NCBI GenBank assembly: GCA_029562045.1
Contig: JAKQWJ010000188.1
Location: 1 to 5,106, forward strand
Direction: 5' to 3'
DNA from: Spirochaetota bacterium
GTDB taxonomy: Bacteria > Spirochaetota > Spirochaetia > DTKZ01
DNA: 5,106 bases
The position numbers and the translations under genes were made by a program. The notes below the pieces were generated by a model. It made no database searches and was not told the origin of the DNA. It saw nothing but the letters and a program-made list of their open reading frames with translations. This document shows positions 5,025 through 5,106 of the stretch, one piece after another (position 1 is the first letter of the stretch; each line of letters starts with the position of its first letter).

Positions 5025-5106
5025 TCCGCCACCACCACCGCGTCGGCGGGGCTGAAGTGCAGGAGTGCGGAGGTTCCCGGTTCCCGGCGGGTCCGGTCGT
5101 AGACGC
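5021..5106 (-). CDS. C-terminal tail of a probable ABC-transporter ATP-binding protein (TOBE domain), cut by the window edge
   Basis: Read on the minus strand, an open frame enters from the right edge and ends at TAG (5023-5021) after 27 complete codons. The peptide runs VYDRTRREPG then TSALLHFSPADAVVVAD. The ending of the form L-x-F-x-P-x-D-A-V-V-V matches the last strand of TOBE domains at the C-terminus of ABC importer ATPases (MalK, PotA and ModC relatives). The assignment rests only on this short tail; the Walker motifs and the transported substrate are outside the window. The frame has no internal stop and its codons are GC-rich in third position like the neighbours, which supports it being coding. 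Confidence 0.5.
   Translation of the reverse strand, partial: VYDRTRREPGTSALLHFSPADAVVVAD

Noticed and set aside
1..5106. tRNA, rRNA, CRISPR array, insertion sequence or attachment site
   Set aside because: Nearly all bases are accounted for by coding frames with recognisable motifs. No direct-repeat array, terminal inverted repeats with transposase, or RNA-gene signatures were seen.

Overview
The window is a compact, visibly GC-rich bacterial chromosomal segment with almost no intergenic DNA. It holds six coding regions, two of them cut by the window edges. I saw no mobile element, CRISPR array, rRNA or tRNA. The taxon cannot be fixed from the sequence. A spirochaete-like or deltaproteobacterium-like organism is my guess, because tandem soluble cyclic-nucleotide-binding/GGDEF proteins and stand-alone receivers are common there, but this is weak.

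Layout from left to right: the end of a plus-strand gene that looks like dihydrofolate reductase (1-158) runs convergently 41 bp into a three-gene minus-strand cluster. Read in its own direction (right to left), the cluster is a single-domain CheY-like receiver (3696-3322), a cNMP-binding protein with a degenerate GGDEF domain (3274-2291), and, 7 nt further on, a 721-residue protein joining a cNMP-binding domain, an apparently intact GGDEF domain with an I-site, and a DHH-DHHA1 phosphoesterase (2283-118). Divergent from the receiver gene is a THUMP-domain RNA guanine methyltransferase of the RlmL/YpsC type (3753-5024). It ends on a CTAG tetranucleotide that also supplies the stop codon of a convergent minus-strand gene, probably an ABC-transporter ATPase with a C-terminal TOBE domain (5021-5106, partial).

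The minus-strand cluster is the interesting part. It looks like a second-messenger module: a phosphorylatable receiver, a sensor with a dead cyclase-like domain, and a sensor that may both make c-di-GMP (GGDEF) and cleave a cyclic or linear (di)nucleotide (DHH-DHHA1). The last protein resembles GdpP in domain order (GGDEF then DHH-DHHA1), but it is soluble, has a cNMP domain in place of the transmembrane/PAS input, and keeps its GGDEF motif. The function of the module is inference.

The promoter-like boxes lie unusually close to the start codons of the receiver, the degenerate-GGDEF gene and the methyltransferase, which suggests very short or absent 5' leaders. The internal gene of the cluster has a clear Shine-Dalgarno sequence instead.
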